Assembly (NCBI GenBank): GCA_045223835.1
Contig: JBGUZS010000177.1
Span: 1 to 55,644 of the forward strand
Reading direction: 5' to 3'
From: UBA1774 sp045223835
Lineage (GTDB): Bacteria; Bacillota; Clostridia; Oscillospirales; Oscillospiraceae
DNA length: 55,644 nucleotides
The notes under the pieces were generated by a model. That model made no database searches. It saw only the letters and a list, made by a program, of their open reading frames with translations, and was not told the DNA's origin. The first letter of the stretch is position 1; each line of letters begins with the position of its first letter. A program made the translations under genes and the position numbers. This document shows, one piece after another, positions 16,314 through 23,927 of this stretch.

Positions 16314-16343
16314 TTGACAAAGCTTCCGGCCCTATGGTATTAT
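16314..16343 (+). promoter_or_regulatory. Promoter of the tRNA cluster
   Basis: TTGACA, an 18-bp spacer and TATTAT with an upstream TG (extended -10), about 30 bases before the first tRNA. Confidence 0.8.
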
Positions 16344-16374
16344 TTCTGTCGGCATTTCCGGGGCCCCAACCCAT

Positions 16375-16448
16375 GCGGGCGTAGTTCAATGGCAGAACAC
16401 CAGCCTTCCAAGCTGGATACGTGGGTTCGATTCCCATCGCCCGCTCCA
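16375..16448 (+). tRNA. tRNA-Gly (anticodon TCC)
   Basis: 74-base cloverleaf with acceptor GCGGGCG/CGCCCGC, anticodon TCC at 16407-16409, T-arm GGGTTCGATTCCC and encoded CCA. First gene of a four-tRNA cluster. Confidence 0.97.
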
Positions 16449-16468
16449 TCGTCGGGGCCCTTCTATAC

Positions 16469-16545
16469 GCGCCAATAGCTCAGCAGGATAGAGCAACTGC
16501 CTTCTAAGCAGTAGGCCGGGGGTTCGAGTCCCTCTTGGCGTGCCA
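16469..16545 (+). tRNA. tRNA-Arg (anticodon TCT)
   Basis: 77-base cloverleaf with acceptor GCGCCAA/TTGGCGT (one G-U pair at position 1), anticodon TCT at 16503-16505, and encoded CCA. It reads AGA codons, which are rare in the GC-rich neighbouring genes. Confidence 0.97.
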
Positions 16546-16560
16546 TTTTTGTTTTATATG

Positions 16561-16637
<77 letters not shown>

Positions 16638-16640
16638 TCC

Positions 16641-16716
16641 GCCCCAGTAGCTCAGTCGGCAGAGCACCTGCCTTTTAAGCAGGGTGTCCGGGGTTCGAAT
16701 CCCCGCTGGAGCACCA
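16641..16716 (+). tRNA. tRNA-Lys (anticodon TTT)
   Basis: 76-base cloverleaf with anticodon TTT at 16674-16676 and encoded CCA. The acceptor GCCCCAG/CTGGAGC holds a C3-A70 mismatch where most tRNA-Lys genes have T-A. It is only four bases from tRNA-His. Confidence 0.95.
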
Positions 16717-16721
16717 AAGCG

Positions 16722-16753
16722 AAAATCCTGTCGGCGCAGTCCGGCAGGATTTT
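16722..16753 (+). terminator. Terminator of the tRNA cluster
   Basis: AAAATCCTG pairs with CAGGATTTT around a GC-rich loop, with the T-stretch inside the 3' arm. It ends the four-tRNA transcript. Confidence 0.75.
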
Positions 16754-16814
16754 GCTTTGTATTCTTCAGTTTTCAGTCTTCATTATTCATTGACAGCGAC
16801 AGGTCGGCCTTTCC

Positions 16815-17834
16815 TCAGGCTTCATAGGGTTTCCTCCGGGAGGCCCCGCCCTTCTGCAGCCACATGACGGTATCCCGCAGCGTGTTTTGCAGGGGCCGGG
16901 GGGCGTATCGGAATGCACGGGTCGCCCGGTCATGGTCAAATTCCCCGTTGGAGCTCAGCACGGCGATGGAATAGGGGGTAAAGATCAAGGGCTTCCCCCT
17001 TCTCAGACTGTACCGCTCATAGCGCGGCGCGATCAGCCTGGAGAGGGAGAGGGGCAGATACAGCACCTGTCTCTTTTTCCCCGCCGCCGTCTTTACGATG
17101 TTCAGGATTTCCCGGATCGTGGCGTAATGGCCGGACAGGATATATCCCTGGCCGGGCCGGCCGCTTTCCGCGCAGGCGAGGATGCCCCTTGCCACATCCC
17201 GCACATCGACGAAATCATATCCCCCCTCCACTGCGCAAGGGAGTTTGCCGGCCAAAAAGGACAGGAGCATCTGCGTGATGCTGCCCCCGGCAACATCGCC
17301 GGGACCGATGATGCCGGAGGGGAACACGATGCTGACGTTCAGCCCGTTTTCCGCCGCCTCCTTGACCAGGTTCGTCGCCATGGCCTTGCTCTTTCCGTAA
17401 TCCCCCTGCACCAGCTCCGGGGAGAGCTCCGGAGGCTCGGCGATGGCTGTCCCCTTGGGCTTCTCGGAAATGGCATGGACAGAGCTGACATAGATCAGCT
17501 TCCCCACATGGTGGGAAAAGCACTGCTTCAGGATGCTGCGTGTGCCCTCCACGTTCACCCGGTAAAGCAGCGCGTCCGGCTCCGAAGCAACGGAGACGAT
17601 GCCCGCGCAGTGGATCACGCAGGTCCCCTCGTCCGCCCCGGAGAAGAAGGCTTCCAGGGACGCCTCCTCGCAAACATCCCCTTCGACCGCGGCGGCGCAT
17701 CCCGGCAGCTCCCGGGCCAGGGGGTCGCCGTACAGGACCAGCGCCCGCACCTCCGCCCCGCGGCTCTCCAGCTCCGAGACCACGGCGCGGCCCAAAAACC
17801 CCGTCGCCCCGGTCACAAGATACTGACGGTACAT
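16815..17834 (-). CDS. NAD(P)-dependent epimerase/dehydratase (extended SDR)
   Basis: A 339-residue Rossmann-fold enzyme. The N-terminal TGATGFLGRAVV is the nucleotide loop, followed by GDV with its Asp, HCAGIVS, and the catalytic YGKSKAMA (Tyr-x3-Lys) near residue 150. This is the atypical/extended SDR group of dihydroflavonol reductase or sugar-nucleotide epimerase type; the substrate is unknown. The ATG at 17834 is preferred because one at 17876 would coincide with the predicted transcription start. The gene is divergent from a TetR-like regulator, which probably controls it through a palindrome on its -35 box. Confidence 0.88.
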   Translation of the reverse strand: MYRQYLVTGATGFLGRAVVSELESRGAEVRALVLYGDPLARELPGCAAAVEGDVCEEASLEAFFSGADEGTCVIHCAGIVSVASEPDALLYRVNVEGTRSILKQCFSHHVGKLIYVSSVHAISEKPKGTAIAEPPELSPELVQGDYGKSKAMATNLVKEAAENGLNVSIVFPSGIIGPGDVAGGSITQMLLSFLAGKLPCAVEGGYDFVDVRDVARGILACAESGRPGQGYILSGHYATIREILNIVKTAAGKKRQVLYLPLSLSRLIAPRYERYSLRRGKPLIFTPYSIAVLSSNGEFDHDRATRAFRYAPRPLQNTLRDTVMWLQKGGASRRKPYEA

Positions 17835-17882
17835 CTCATCACCCGCTTTCCCATATGAATGTTGATTATCTTTCATCTGTAT

Positions 17883-17913
17883 CGTATACTTTATCCGGGA
17901 GCCGGTTCAACCG
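17883..17913 (-). promoter_or_regulatory. Promoter of the SDR gene with overlapping palindrome
   Basis: On the minus strand TTGAAC, a 16-bp spacer and TATACG. The -35 lies inside the perfect palindrome CGGTT-N-AACCG (17903-17913), a good candidate for the binding site of the divergent TetR-like regulator. Confidence 0.5.
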
Positions 17914-18001
17914 TCAGTTTGGCCAGATCCGAAACATAACCGACATCCGGGAGAACCGTGTCGATTAACTTTGAAAACTTTTTGTGAAGGGGAGGAGCGG
18001 A

Positions 18002-18550
18002 ATGAAACGGACAGACGCCCGGGTAAGATATACCCAAAGGGTGCTCAAGGAAGCCCTGCTTTCGTTGCTGGGGGAAAAGCCCATCAACAAGATCACGGTC
18101 AAGGAGGTCTGCGCGCTGGCGGAGCTGAACCGGGCCACCTTTTACACCCATTACCGGGACTGCTTTGCCCTCCTGGAGAGCATCGAGAATGAGCTGGTGG
18201 AGGAATTCCGGCAATCGCTGGAGCGGGCGAACCCTTTCCACGTCTCCTCCCTCATAGAGGCCATTTACGGGATCGTGGAGAAGCATGACGCGGCCTGCCG
18301 CGTGCTGATCTTCGGGAAGGTGAGCCCCTCCGTCCTCCAGCGGATGATCGACGCGGCGCGGGACAAGAGCATGGAATACTGGAGAGAGGCGCTGCACAAT
18401 GCCTCGGAGGACGACCTTGCCATGCTGTACATCCATCTCTCCAACGGCCTGATGCATGTGGTCGTTGAAGGATATGAGCGCTTCAGCAGAAAAGCGGTGG
18501 TGGAATTCGTGGACCGCATCGTAAAAAGCAGCCTTACCCTGTTCCGGTAG
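18002..18550 (+). CDS. TetR/AcrR family transcriptional regulator
   Basis: A 182-residue regulator with an N-terminal helix-turn-helix domain. ITVKEVCALAELNRATFYTH (residues about 30-49) is the classic TetR pattern. The C-terminal ligand domain is helical and variable, and resembles the TetR C-terminal group found in Firmicutes. GGGGAGG precedes the ATG at 18002, so this start is preferred over an in-frame start 18 bases upstream. It is divergent from the SDR gene, with about 170 bases between the two starts. Regulation of that gene is likely by layout; the inducer is unknown. Confidence 0.9.
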   Translation: MKRTDARVRYTQRVLKEALLSLLGEKPINKITVKEVCALAELNRATFYTHYRDCFALLESIENELVEEFRQSLERANPFHVSSLIEAIYGIVEKHDAACRVLIFGKVSPSVLQRMIDAARDKSMEYWREALHNASEDDLAMLYIHLSNGLMHVVVEGYERFSRKAVVEFVDRIVKSSLTLFR

Positions 18551-18590
18551 GGAGCCGAAGGCGGCCCGCGGACTTCATCCCGGCGGAAGC

Positions 18591-18622
18591 TTGACAGCCG
18601 GAGAATTATGTAGTACCATAAT
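18591..18622 (+). promoter_or_regulatory. Promoter and operator of the marR-like operon
   Basis: TTGACA (18591-18596), a 17-bp spacer and TACCAT. ATTATG-N6-CATAAT (18605-18622) forms an 18-bp palindrome covering the -10, the usual place for MarR autorepression. Confidence 0.65.
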
Positions 18623-18641
18623 TAGTAACCGGGGTTAGATA

Positions 18642-18671
18642 ATGGCAGCCTGCCGAAGGACGCCTGTCTGA
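18642..18671 (+). CDS. Possible 9-residue leader peptide before the marR-like gene
   Basis: ATG at 18642, with GGGG seven bases upstream, encodes MAACRRTPV and then a stop. It lies within the marR-like leader, followed by a CCGGGC/GCCCGG stem-loop (18698-18714) next to the marR ribosome binding site. This resembles translational attenuation but could be chance. Confidence 0.25.
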   Translation: MAACRRTPV

Positions 18672-18726
18672 CGCCGAATCATCACGAGGGAAGAGATCCG
18701 GGCTTTCCGCCCGGGCGAGGGATGCA

Positions 18727-19254
18727 ATGGAACTGGGAGAGATCGAGGATCGGATGATCCGGGCTTTCCGGCTGCTGCTGGAAAGCGAGGAGGGACGCCA
18801 CAGCGCGGCCATATCCAGGGGGGAGCTGTATCTGCTTTGGTATATCCACCGTAAGGCGGACGCGGTCCTCCCGGGAGAACTGAAAGAGGCCATGCGCGTC
18901 AGTACTGCGCGGATTGCCCATCTGCTGAACGCCCTGGAGGCTCGGGGGTATATCCGGAGAAGCATAGACCCAGCAGACCATCGCCGGGTCGTCATCCGGC
19001 TCACGGAAGCCGGAACTCATGATCTTGAGCAGGTCTGCAGCCGCATACACAGACGCCTGGCCGCCATTGCGGAAGCCCTGGGAGAAGAGGATACGGAGAA
19101 ATTCGTGTGTCTTGCCGAAAAGATCGCCTCCCTCTCGGCGGCGCTTTCCGCTGCGGAAAGGGAGGCGCATGATGAAAAAGCAAACCTCGGAAAAGCGGGT
19201 CCTGCGGAATCGGCGGGGAAAGCAGCTGTCCCTGTCCCTGCAGCGCTGCGATGA
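18727..19254 (+). CDS. MarR family transcriptional regulator
   Basis: A 175-residue winged-helix regulator. Helix-turn-helix residues LKEAMRVSTARIAHLLNALE (about 57-76) are followed by the wing with DPADHRRVVIRLTEAG, the Asp-x-Arg-Arg signature of MarR proteins. The C-terminal 25 residues are Ala-rich and extend beyond most family members; they overlap the next gene by 86 bases and may be little constrained. It is the first gene of an operon with a GNAT enzyme and a racemase-like protein. A palindrome on its promoter suggests autoregulation. The ligand is unknown. Confidence 0.92.
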   Translation: MELGEIEDRMIRAFRLLLESEEGRHSAAISRGELYLLWYIHRKADAVLPGELKEAMRVSTARIAHLLNALEARGYIRRSIDPADHRRVVIRLTEAGTHDLEQVCSRIHRRLAAIAEALGEEDTEKFVCLAEKIASLSAALSAAEREAHDEKANLGKAGPAESAGKAAVPVPAALR

Positions 19255-19738
19255 GACCCATCTGAACCAGATCCTTGAGCTGCAGGAGCGCGTTTGCCGG
19301 GGCATGCCCCGGAAGGAGCTGTTTGTCAGCACCGGGGAGGAGGAGCTGCGGGAGTCCCTGGCCATGGATTACTGCCTGGGGGCGTTTGCGGGGGATCGGC
19401 TCGCCATGTTCACCCTGATGATCGTCAACCGGGAGACCCCCCGCAGCCTGGGTCATGCCCTGGGCTATGACTCGGAGCGGCTCAGGCGGACCGTGACCTT
19501 TGACAGCACCTTTGTCTCCCCGGAGCATCGGGGGTACGGCCTGCAGAGCCTGGCCCTTCCCCTGAAGGAGCGGGAGGCTGCGGCCATGGGCGCCCGGGAG
19601 GCCTTGGCCTCCGTTTCCCCGGAGAATACCCAGAGCCTGAATAATCTGCTGGCGGGAGGCTTCCGGATCCTGTCGCGGCAGGAGCTGTATGGAGGGGTGG
19701 ATCGGTATATCGTCGGAAAGACGCTGGGAAAGGAGTGA
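19169..19738 (+). CDS. GNAT family N-acetyltransferase
   Basis: A 189-residue GNAT protein. The start at 19169 (ATGATG after GGGAGG) is chosen over much longer readings that overlap marR. The acetyl-CoA loop appears as SPEHRGYGLQSLAL, in the place of the usual R/Q-x2-G-x-G/A motif, and SPENTQSLNNLLAGGF forms the late helix and strand. It resembles GNAT enzymes that sit beside PLP-dependent racemase genes and may modify an amino acid or peptide. It lies four bases before the racemase-like gene, so the two are probably translated together. Confidence 0.88.
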   Translation: MMKKQTSEKRVLRNRRGKQLSLSLQRCDETHLNQILELQERVCRGMPRKELFVSTGEEELRESLAMDYCLGAFAGDRLAMFTLMIVNRETPRSLGHALGYDSERLRRTVTFDSTFVSPEHRGYGLQSLALPLKEREAAAMGAREALASVSPENTQSLNNLLAGGFRILSRQELYGGVDRYIVGKTLGKE

Positions 19739-19742
19739 TACC

Positions 19743-20879
19743 ATGTCGGTACGCGGCACCCATCTGGTGGTGGACCTGCAGCGCATCACAGAGAATGCAA
19801 GGAAGGTCAAGGCGGTCTGCGAGGCGAGGGGGGTGGAGGTCCTGGGCGTGACCAAGGGGGTCAGCGCAGAGGAGCATATCGTCTCCGCCATCCTGGCCGG
19901 CGGGATCACCAAGCTCGCGGATGCGCGGCTGGAAAACGTGTTCAGACTGCGCAGAAGCGGGTTCCGGCAGCCGATCACCCTGCTCAGGATCCCCATGCTC
20001 AGCCAGGCGGAGCTGGTGACTTCGGCCTGCGACTGCAGCCTGAATTCGGAACCGGAGGTCCTCCGGGCGCTTTCCGACGCGGCCCTTTCCCTGGGCAGGC
20101 TCCACGAGGTGATCCTGATGATCGACGTGGGAGACCTGCGGGAGGGCGTCGCCCCGGAGGATGCGCCGGAGCTTCTGCGCCGCGCCCTGCCGCTGAAGGG
20201 CGTCCGGGTCGCCGGGATCGGGACGAACATGGGATGCTACGGCGGGATCCTGCCCACGGAGAAAAACCTGACTCTTCTCTGCCAGGTGGCCGGGGAATTG
20301 GAGCGGGTGGCGGGAGAGCCGCTGGACATCATCTCCGGCGGCGGGACCTCCTCCCTCATGCTCACTGCGGCGGGGCAGCTGCCCTCCGGAGTGAATCAGA
20401 TCCGGGTGGGGGAGGGGATCCTGCTGGGAACGGACTCCACCTTTTCCCGTAGCATTCCATGGCTGAACCAGGATACCTTTATCCTCCGGGCTGAGATCGT
20501 CGAGCTGAAACGGAAGCCCACGGTGCCCATCGGGGAGCGGGGAGCGGCGGTCTTTTCGGATGCGCCGGCGTTTGAGGACCAGGGGATACGCCGCAGAGCC
20601 ATTGTGGCCCTGGGGCAGCAGGACGTGCCCCCCAGCGGCGTCATCCCCGTCGACCCGGCGATCCGGGTGCTGGGGGCCAGCAGCGACCATATGATCCTGG
20701 ATATCGAGGACAGCGAGGAGAGCTACGCCCTGGGGGATATGGTGGATCTGCGCCTGAATTACCAGGGCCTGCTCATGGCCTGCTCCTCCGCTTATATCCC
20801 CCATGTTTATCTCTGCGGGGACGAAGAGCCGGAGGAACAGATCCTGACCCCCGAGGAAGCGGCGGAGATCCGGGAATGA
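19743..20879 (+). CDS. Alanine/ornithine racemase-family PLP enzyme
   Basis: A 378-residue fold-type III PLP enzyme. The N-terminal barrel starts with VDLQRITENARKV and the PLP-lysine segment VLGVTKGVSAEE (Lys at about residue 38). A later CYGG segment and SGGGTSSLM form the phosphate-binding part of the barrel. The pattern fits the alanine/ornithine racemase group to which clostridial ornithine racemase belongs. It interconverts an L- and D-amino acid; which one cannot be decided. AAGGAG precedes the ATG. It follows the GNAT gene in the marR-controlled operon. Confidence 0.88.
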   Translation: MSVRGTHLVVDLQRITENARKVKAVCEARGVEVLGVTKGVSAEEHIVSAILAGGITKLADARLENVFRLRRSGFRQPITLLRIPMLSQAELVTSACDCSLNSEPEVLRALSDAALSLGRLHEVILMIDVGDLREGVAPEDAPELLRRALPLKGVRVAGIGTNMGCYGGILPTEKNLTLLCQVAGELERVAGEPLDIISGGGTSSLMLTAAGQLPSGVNQIRVGEGILLGTDSTFSRSIPWLNQDTFILRAEIVELKRKPTVPIGERGAAVFSDAPAFEDQGIRRRAIVALGQQDVPPSGVIPVDPAIRVLGASSDHMILDIEDSEESYALGDMVDLRLNYQGLLMACSSAYIPHVYLCGDEEPEEQILTPEEAAEIRE

Positions 20880-20956
20880 ACGCCCGCCGGGGCGGTCGTT
20901 TCCGGGCTCGGAGGAAAGGAACGGAAATATGGGCTGAGCTCTGCGGAGCCGAAAAC

Positions 20957-21002
20957 GGACACCCTGCCTGAACATCTATCCCGGATGAACGGCAGGGTGT
21001 CC
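20957..21002. other. Perfect 12-bp inverted repeat between convergent genes
   Basis: GGACACCCTGCC and GGCAGGGTGTCC are separated by 22 bases. There is no T-tract on either side, so it may be a factor-independent stop for the racemase transcript or a protein site. Confidence 0.5.
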
Positions 21003-21073
21003 GGTATCGGTAAAGAGGATCAGGCCGGGGAAAAACGATCCTGTCCTCCTCCGGCGGCTGTATTTCCTTCCTT

Positions 21074-21961
21074 TCAGTCCTTCCTGGGAGGCGGGGCGGG
21101 GAAATTCGGCGTTTCCACGCCGTTATCCTCCCGGAAGAGGAAGCGAAGACCGTCCTGGATGACCTTTCCCCAGGAGGTGCCCCAGTGGGATTCCCGGCTG
21201 TCCACGATCAGACAGAGCTGCCGGTTCGTGAGCTTCAGGGAGTTCTTCATGCGTCGGTAGAGGGGGATCAGGTAATCAAAGACCAGGACCTCGATGCCCT
21301 GATCCCCGGTGTACAGATAGAAGCGTGCGTTTTCCAGCTTTTTGGGATCATAGGCGTCGATCCTGGCCAGATAGTCCTCCGCCTCCAGGAGGCCCAGGCC
21401 GCAGGAAAGGTCCAGGGAACGCCCGAATACGTCGGGGTCCTTGAAGGTCATGTAGAGGGACTCCAGCCCGCCCATGGAAGCGCCGCCGACGGCGGTGTGA
21501 GCCGCGTCCGGCAGGGTCATGAGATTCGCGTCGATGATGGGCTTCAGCGTATCCCGGATGAAGTCGGCGTAGAAGCCGCCCAGAGGATTGACTTTCGGCG
21601 CGTCGGGCCGGCGGGGGCCGCCGAAATTCAGGTCGGGCTTCAGGGGCGGCAGCAGCTCGTTGCTCCGGTCGCCGGAGGTATCGATGGCCACGACCATGCA
21701 CTGCAGTTCCGGCTCCAGCTCGCTGATGCGCAGCTCGCAATCCCAGCTGCCCATGGCCGGGTTGGCCTTTTCGGGGAAGACCACCTGCCCGTCATGGAGA
21801 TACAGCACGGGGAAGCGCCGCACCCCGTCGTAGCCCTCCGGCGTCCAGACGCGGATGGTGCGCATGCGCCGATCCGGGATGGGGTCCATGGCGACTTGGA
21901 AGGTGACCAGCTTTCCCCTTTTCACCCATTCGGAATGATCTTCAAAGACGATTTGCATCAT
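21074..21961 (-). CDS. Alpha/beta hydrolase, esterase D/enterochelin esterase-like
   Basis: A 295-residue putative esterase without a signal peptide, hence cytoplasmic. It has VLYLHDGQVVF after the second strand, the nucleophile elbow GGASMGGLESLY (Ser around residue 163) and a late His in SHWGTSW that could complete the triad with an upstream Asp. This matches the Fes/YieL/esterase D family, which cleaves ester bonds in siderophores, feruloyl groups or short acyl substrates. The actual substrate is unknown. The ATG pair follows AAAGGAAGGA. It is divergent from the flavodoxin operon, with 420 bases between. Confidence 0.88.
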   Translation of the reverse strand: MMQIVFEDHSEWVKRGKLVTFQVAMDPIPDRRMRTIRVWTPEGYDGVRRFPVLYLHDGQVVFPEKANPAMGSWDCELRISELEPELQCMVVAIDTSGDRSNELLPPLKPDLNFGGPRRPDAPKVNPLGGFYADFIRDTLKPIIDANLMTLPDAAHTAVGGASMGGLESLYMTFKDPDVFGRSLDLSCGLGLLEAEDYLARIDAYDPKKLENARFYLYTGDQGIEVLVFDYLIPLYRRMKNSLKLTNRQLCLIVDSRESHWGTSWGKVIQDGLRFLFREDNGVETPNFPAPPPRKD

Positions 21962-22170
21962 GTTCCTTCCTTTCTGATTCTATATATTATTTTGGTTTTT
22001 CTGCGTACTTGATCCCTTCAGCCCGGATTGTTTCTCAGACGGGCATCGAAGATCCTCCCACGAAAAGAAGATGATCCCATATTTCCATCATATCGTATTT
22101 TGTCGGGAAAGAACAGCCGGAACCGGCCTTTCCCGGCTCCGGCGCCGGGAGAGCAGGCGGCTGCTCCCGG

Positions 22171-22199
22171 TTGACAATACGGCTGCCATCCCATATAGT
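22171..22199 (+). promoter_or_regulatory. Promoter of the flavodoxin-thioesterase operon
   Basis: TTGACA, a 17-bp spacer and TATAGT. The predicted start is about 175 bases before the first gene. A GAGCAG/CTGCTC hairpin lies directly upstream. Confidence 0.85.
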
Positions 22200-22204
22200 T
22201 GAGT

Positions 22205-22382
22205 CGGCGACCAGACGCCGGAGCCTGCGGTCCGGGGACGGGAAGGGCTCCCGTCCGCCGAAGGACGGGGCAGGCGTCCGGAGAGACGGAAGGACTGGCG
22301 CATTGTATTCGCCCGGGACGGGAATTGACAGCGGCGCGGGAGAGAGTTCCGGCGCGGAGAACGCAGATAGGGGGGAAGAGAA
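22205..22382 (+). ncRNA. Structured 5' leader, possible bistable RNA element
   Basis: CGGCG/CGCCG forms a first hairpin (22205-22220). GCCTGC (22223-22228) pairs with GCAGGC (22270-22275). Inside it, TCCCGTCC (22249-22256) can pair either with GGACGGGA on the left (22236-22243) or with GGACGGG on the right (22263-22269). A third GGACGGGA lies at 22316-22323. The outer helix could extend through CCGGA/TCCGG, which excludes the first hairpin. I recognise no known riboswitch class. Confidence 0.4.
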
Positions 22383-22952
22383 ATGAAAAAAGTTGCGGTA
22401 ATCTGGTCCAGCCCCAATACGGACGGCTTGACCGCCTCGGCGAAGGACCAGTTCATCCGCGGCCTCACGGACGCGGGGGCCCAGGTGGAGGAGATCCATC
22501 TGAACGGCAGGAGGATCGAGCACTGCCGGGCCTGCGGCAACGGCTGGGGGATGTGCCTCCGGTCGGGCAGCTGCGTGATCCGGGATGATTTTGCGGAGAT
22601 TTACCGTACCCTCACGGAGGCGGACGGCATCGTCTGGATCAGCGCCGTGTACTGGTGGGAAATGACGGAGTGCTTCAAGGCGTTCTTCGACCGGCTTCGC
22701 CGGTGCGAGGGGATGAAGAACCGTCTGCTGGCGGAGAAGCGCTGCGTGCTCATCGCCTGCGCCGGCGGCACCGGGCGGGGCGTCGTGGAATGCCTCCAGC
22801 AGCTGGAGCGCGGTCTGACCCATATGGGCATGCGGGTGTACGACCGCATCCCGGTGGTGCGCTACAATAAGGACTATATGCTGCCCGCTCTGCGTCCGGC
22901 CGGTCAGACCTATGCCGACCGTCTGGAGAACGGGTTCGATATGTATTATTGA
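22383..22952 (+). CDS. Flavodoxin family protein / NAD(P)H-dependent oxidoreductase
   Basis: A 189-residue flavoprotein with the FMN phosphate loop near the N-terminus (SSPNTDGLTAS). Next comes CRACGNGWGMCLRSGSCVIR with four Cys, as in iron-sulfur flavoproteins, and later WISAVYWWEMTECFKAFFDR, which covers the isoalloxazine site. The Cys pattern suggests either an Fe-S flavoprotein or a Cys-containing NADPH:FMN reductase. It is the first gene of an operon with a thioesterase and a second flavoprotein, and has an unusually long structured leader. Natural substrate unknown. Confidence 0.9.
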   Translation: MKKVAVIWSSPNTDGLTASAKDQFIRGLTDAGAQVEEIHLNGRRIEHCRACGNGWGMCLRSGSCVIRDDFAEIYRTLTEADGIVWISAVYWWEMTECFKAFFDRLRRCEGMKNRLLAEKRCVLIACAGGTGRGVVECLQQLERGLTHMGMRVYDRIPVVRYNKDYMLPALRPAGQTYADRLENGFDMYY

Positions 22953-22966
22953 TCGAGGGCGGAAAA

Positions 22967-23380
22967 ATGAACGAATGTCTGCATACCGTGCGGTATTACG
23001 AGACCGACAAGATGGGGATCACCCACCATTCCAACTATATCCGCTGGATGGAGGAGGCCCGCATCGATTATCTGGAGCAGGTGGGCCTGCCCTATGATAA
23101 GCTGGAGGAGATGGGCGTATTCTCTCCCGTCGTGTCGTTGGAATGCCGGTATAAGTCGCCCACAACCTTTCCGGAGGCCGTGCGGATCGCCGTTTTCCCG
23201 GAGGGGTTCAACGGCGTCCGGCTGCGCTTCCGGTACGAAATGCGGCGGGGGGACCGGCTTGTGGCCGAGGCCCGCTCCGAGCACTGCTTCGTGGATGCGG
23301 CCGGTAAGCTCCTGCGCCTGAGGCGGGATCATCCCGAGCTGTATGAACGGCTTATGTCCCTGACGTCGTCAGGGGATTGA
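22967..23380 (+). CDS. Acyl-CoA thioesterase, 4-hydroxybenzoyl-CoA thioesterase (YbgC) type
   Basis: A 137-residue hotdog-fold enzyme that hydrolyses acyl-CoA thioesters. YYETDKMGITHHSNYIRWME near residues 9-28 holds the catalytic Asp and the surrounding signature; later SLECRYKSPT and the C-terminal FVDAAGKLLRL agree with the family. The ATG at 22967 is preferred to an earlier TTG because GAGGGCGG lies before it. It follows the flavodoxin gene by 14 bases and precedes a second flavoprotein. The acyl group is not predictable. Confidence 0.92.
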   Translation: MNECLHTVRYYETDKMGITHHSNYIRWMEEARIDYLEQVGLPYDKLEEMGVFSPVVSLECRYKSPTTFPEAVRIAVFPEGFNGVRLRFRYEMRRGDRLVAEARSEHCFVDAAGKLLRLRRDHPELYERLMSLTSSGD

Positions 23381-23414
23381 TTCAAGGGAAAACAGAAAAA
23401 GGAGGAAAAAAGAA

Positions 23415-23927
23415 ATGAAGATCGTCGTGTTGAACGGCAGCCCCCGTCCGAAGGGGAATACCGCTGCCCTCATCGCCGCCTTCCGGGAGGGCGCGGAGAG
23501 CAAGGGCCACCAGGTTTCCGTCCTGCCGGTGGGGACCATGGCCATCGGAGGCTGCAAGGGCTGCGAATACTGCCATACGAAGGGCGGCGGGACCTGCGTC
23601 CAGAAGGACGATATGGAGAAGGTCTATCCCGCCCTGGCGGAGGCGGAGCTGGTGGTGCTGGCCTCGCCGGTGTACTATTTCGGCCTGACCGGCCAGCTGC
23701 AGTCCGCGGTCTCCCGCTTCTATGCGGTGGGCGCTCCGGCGGCCAGGAAATGGGCGCTGCTCCTGACCTCCGGCTCCCCCAATGTTTACGGCGCCATCGA
23801 GGCCCAGTACAAGGGCATCCTGAATTTCATCCAGGCGCAGGACCTGGGGATCCTGGAATACAACGGCAGCCAGGTGGGTACGCCGGCCGCCCTGGCGGAG
23901 GTCAAGGCCTTCGGCGCATCCCTGTAA
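23415..23927 (+). CDS. NADPH-dependent FMN reductase / iron-sulfur flavoprotein-like
   Basis: A 170-residue flavodoxin-fold protein with NGSPRPKGNTAALI (FMN phosphate loop, residues about 7-20), then GGCKGCEYCHTKGGGTC with four Cys, and LASPVYYFGLTGQLQSAVSR over the flavin. It is the same family as the first gene of this operon but clearly diverged. It is smaller than average, with a short C-terminus. GAGGAAAAAAGAA precedes the ATG. After its stop a chain of stem-loops separates it from the next gene. Confidence 0.92.
   Translation: MKIVVLNGSPRPKGNTAALIAAFREGAESKGHQVSVLPVGTMAIGGCKGCEYCHTKGGGTCVQKDDMEKVYPALAEAELVVLASPVYYFGLTGQLQSAVSRFYAVGAPAARKWALLLTSGSPNVYGAIEAQYKGILNFIQAQDLGILEYNGSQVGTPAALAEVKAFGASL

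Larger units (their letters stand above)
21962..22382. other. Long divergent intergenic region
   Basis: Contains no gene. The left part is A+T-rich and should hold the esterase promoter, which I could not place with confidence. The right part has the flavodoxin promoter (22171-22199) and its structured leader. Confidence 0.7.

Noticed and set aside
22281..22323. ACTGGCG followed by GCCCGGG in the flavodoxin leader, which recalls part of the ZTP riboswitch.
   Set aside because: The other conserved ZTP part (CCGCCTGGGC) is absent and the genes are not purine or folate related.
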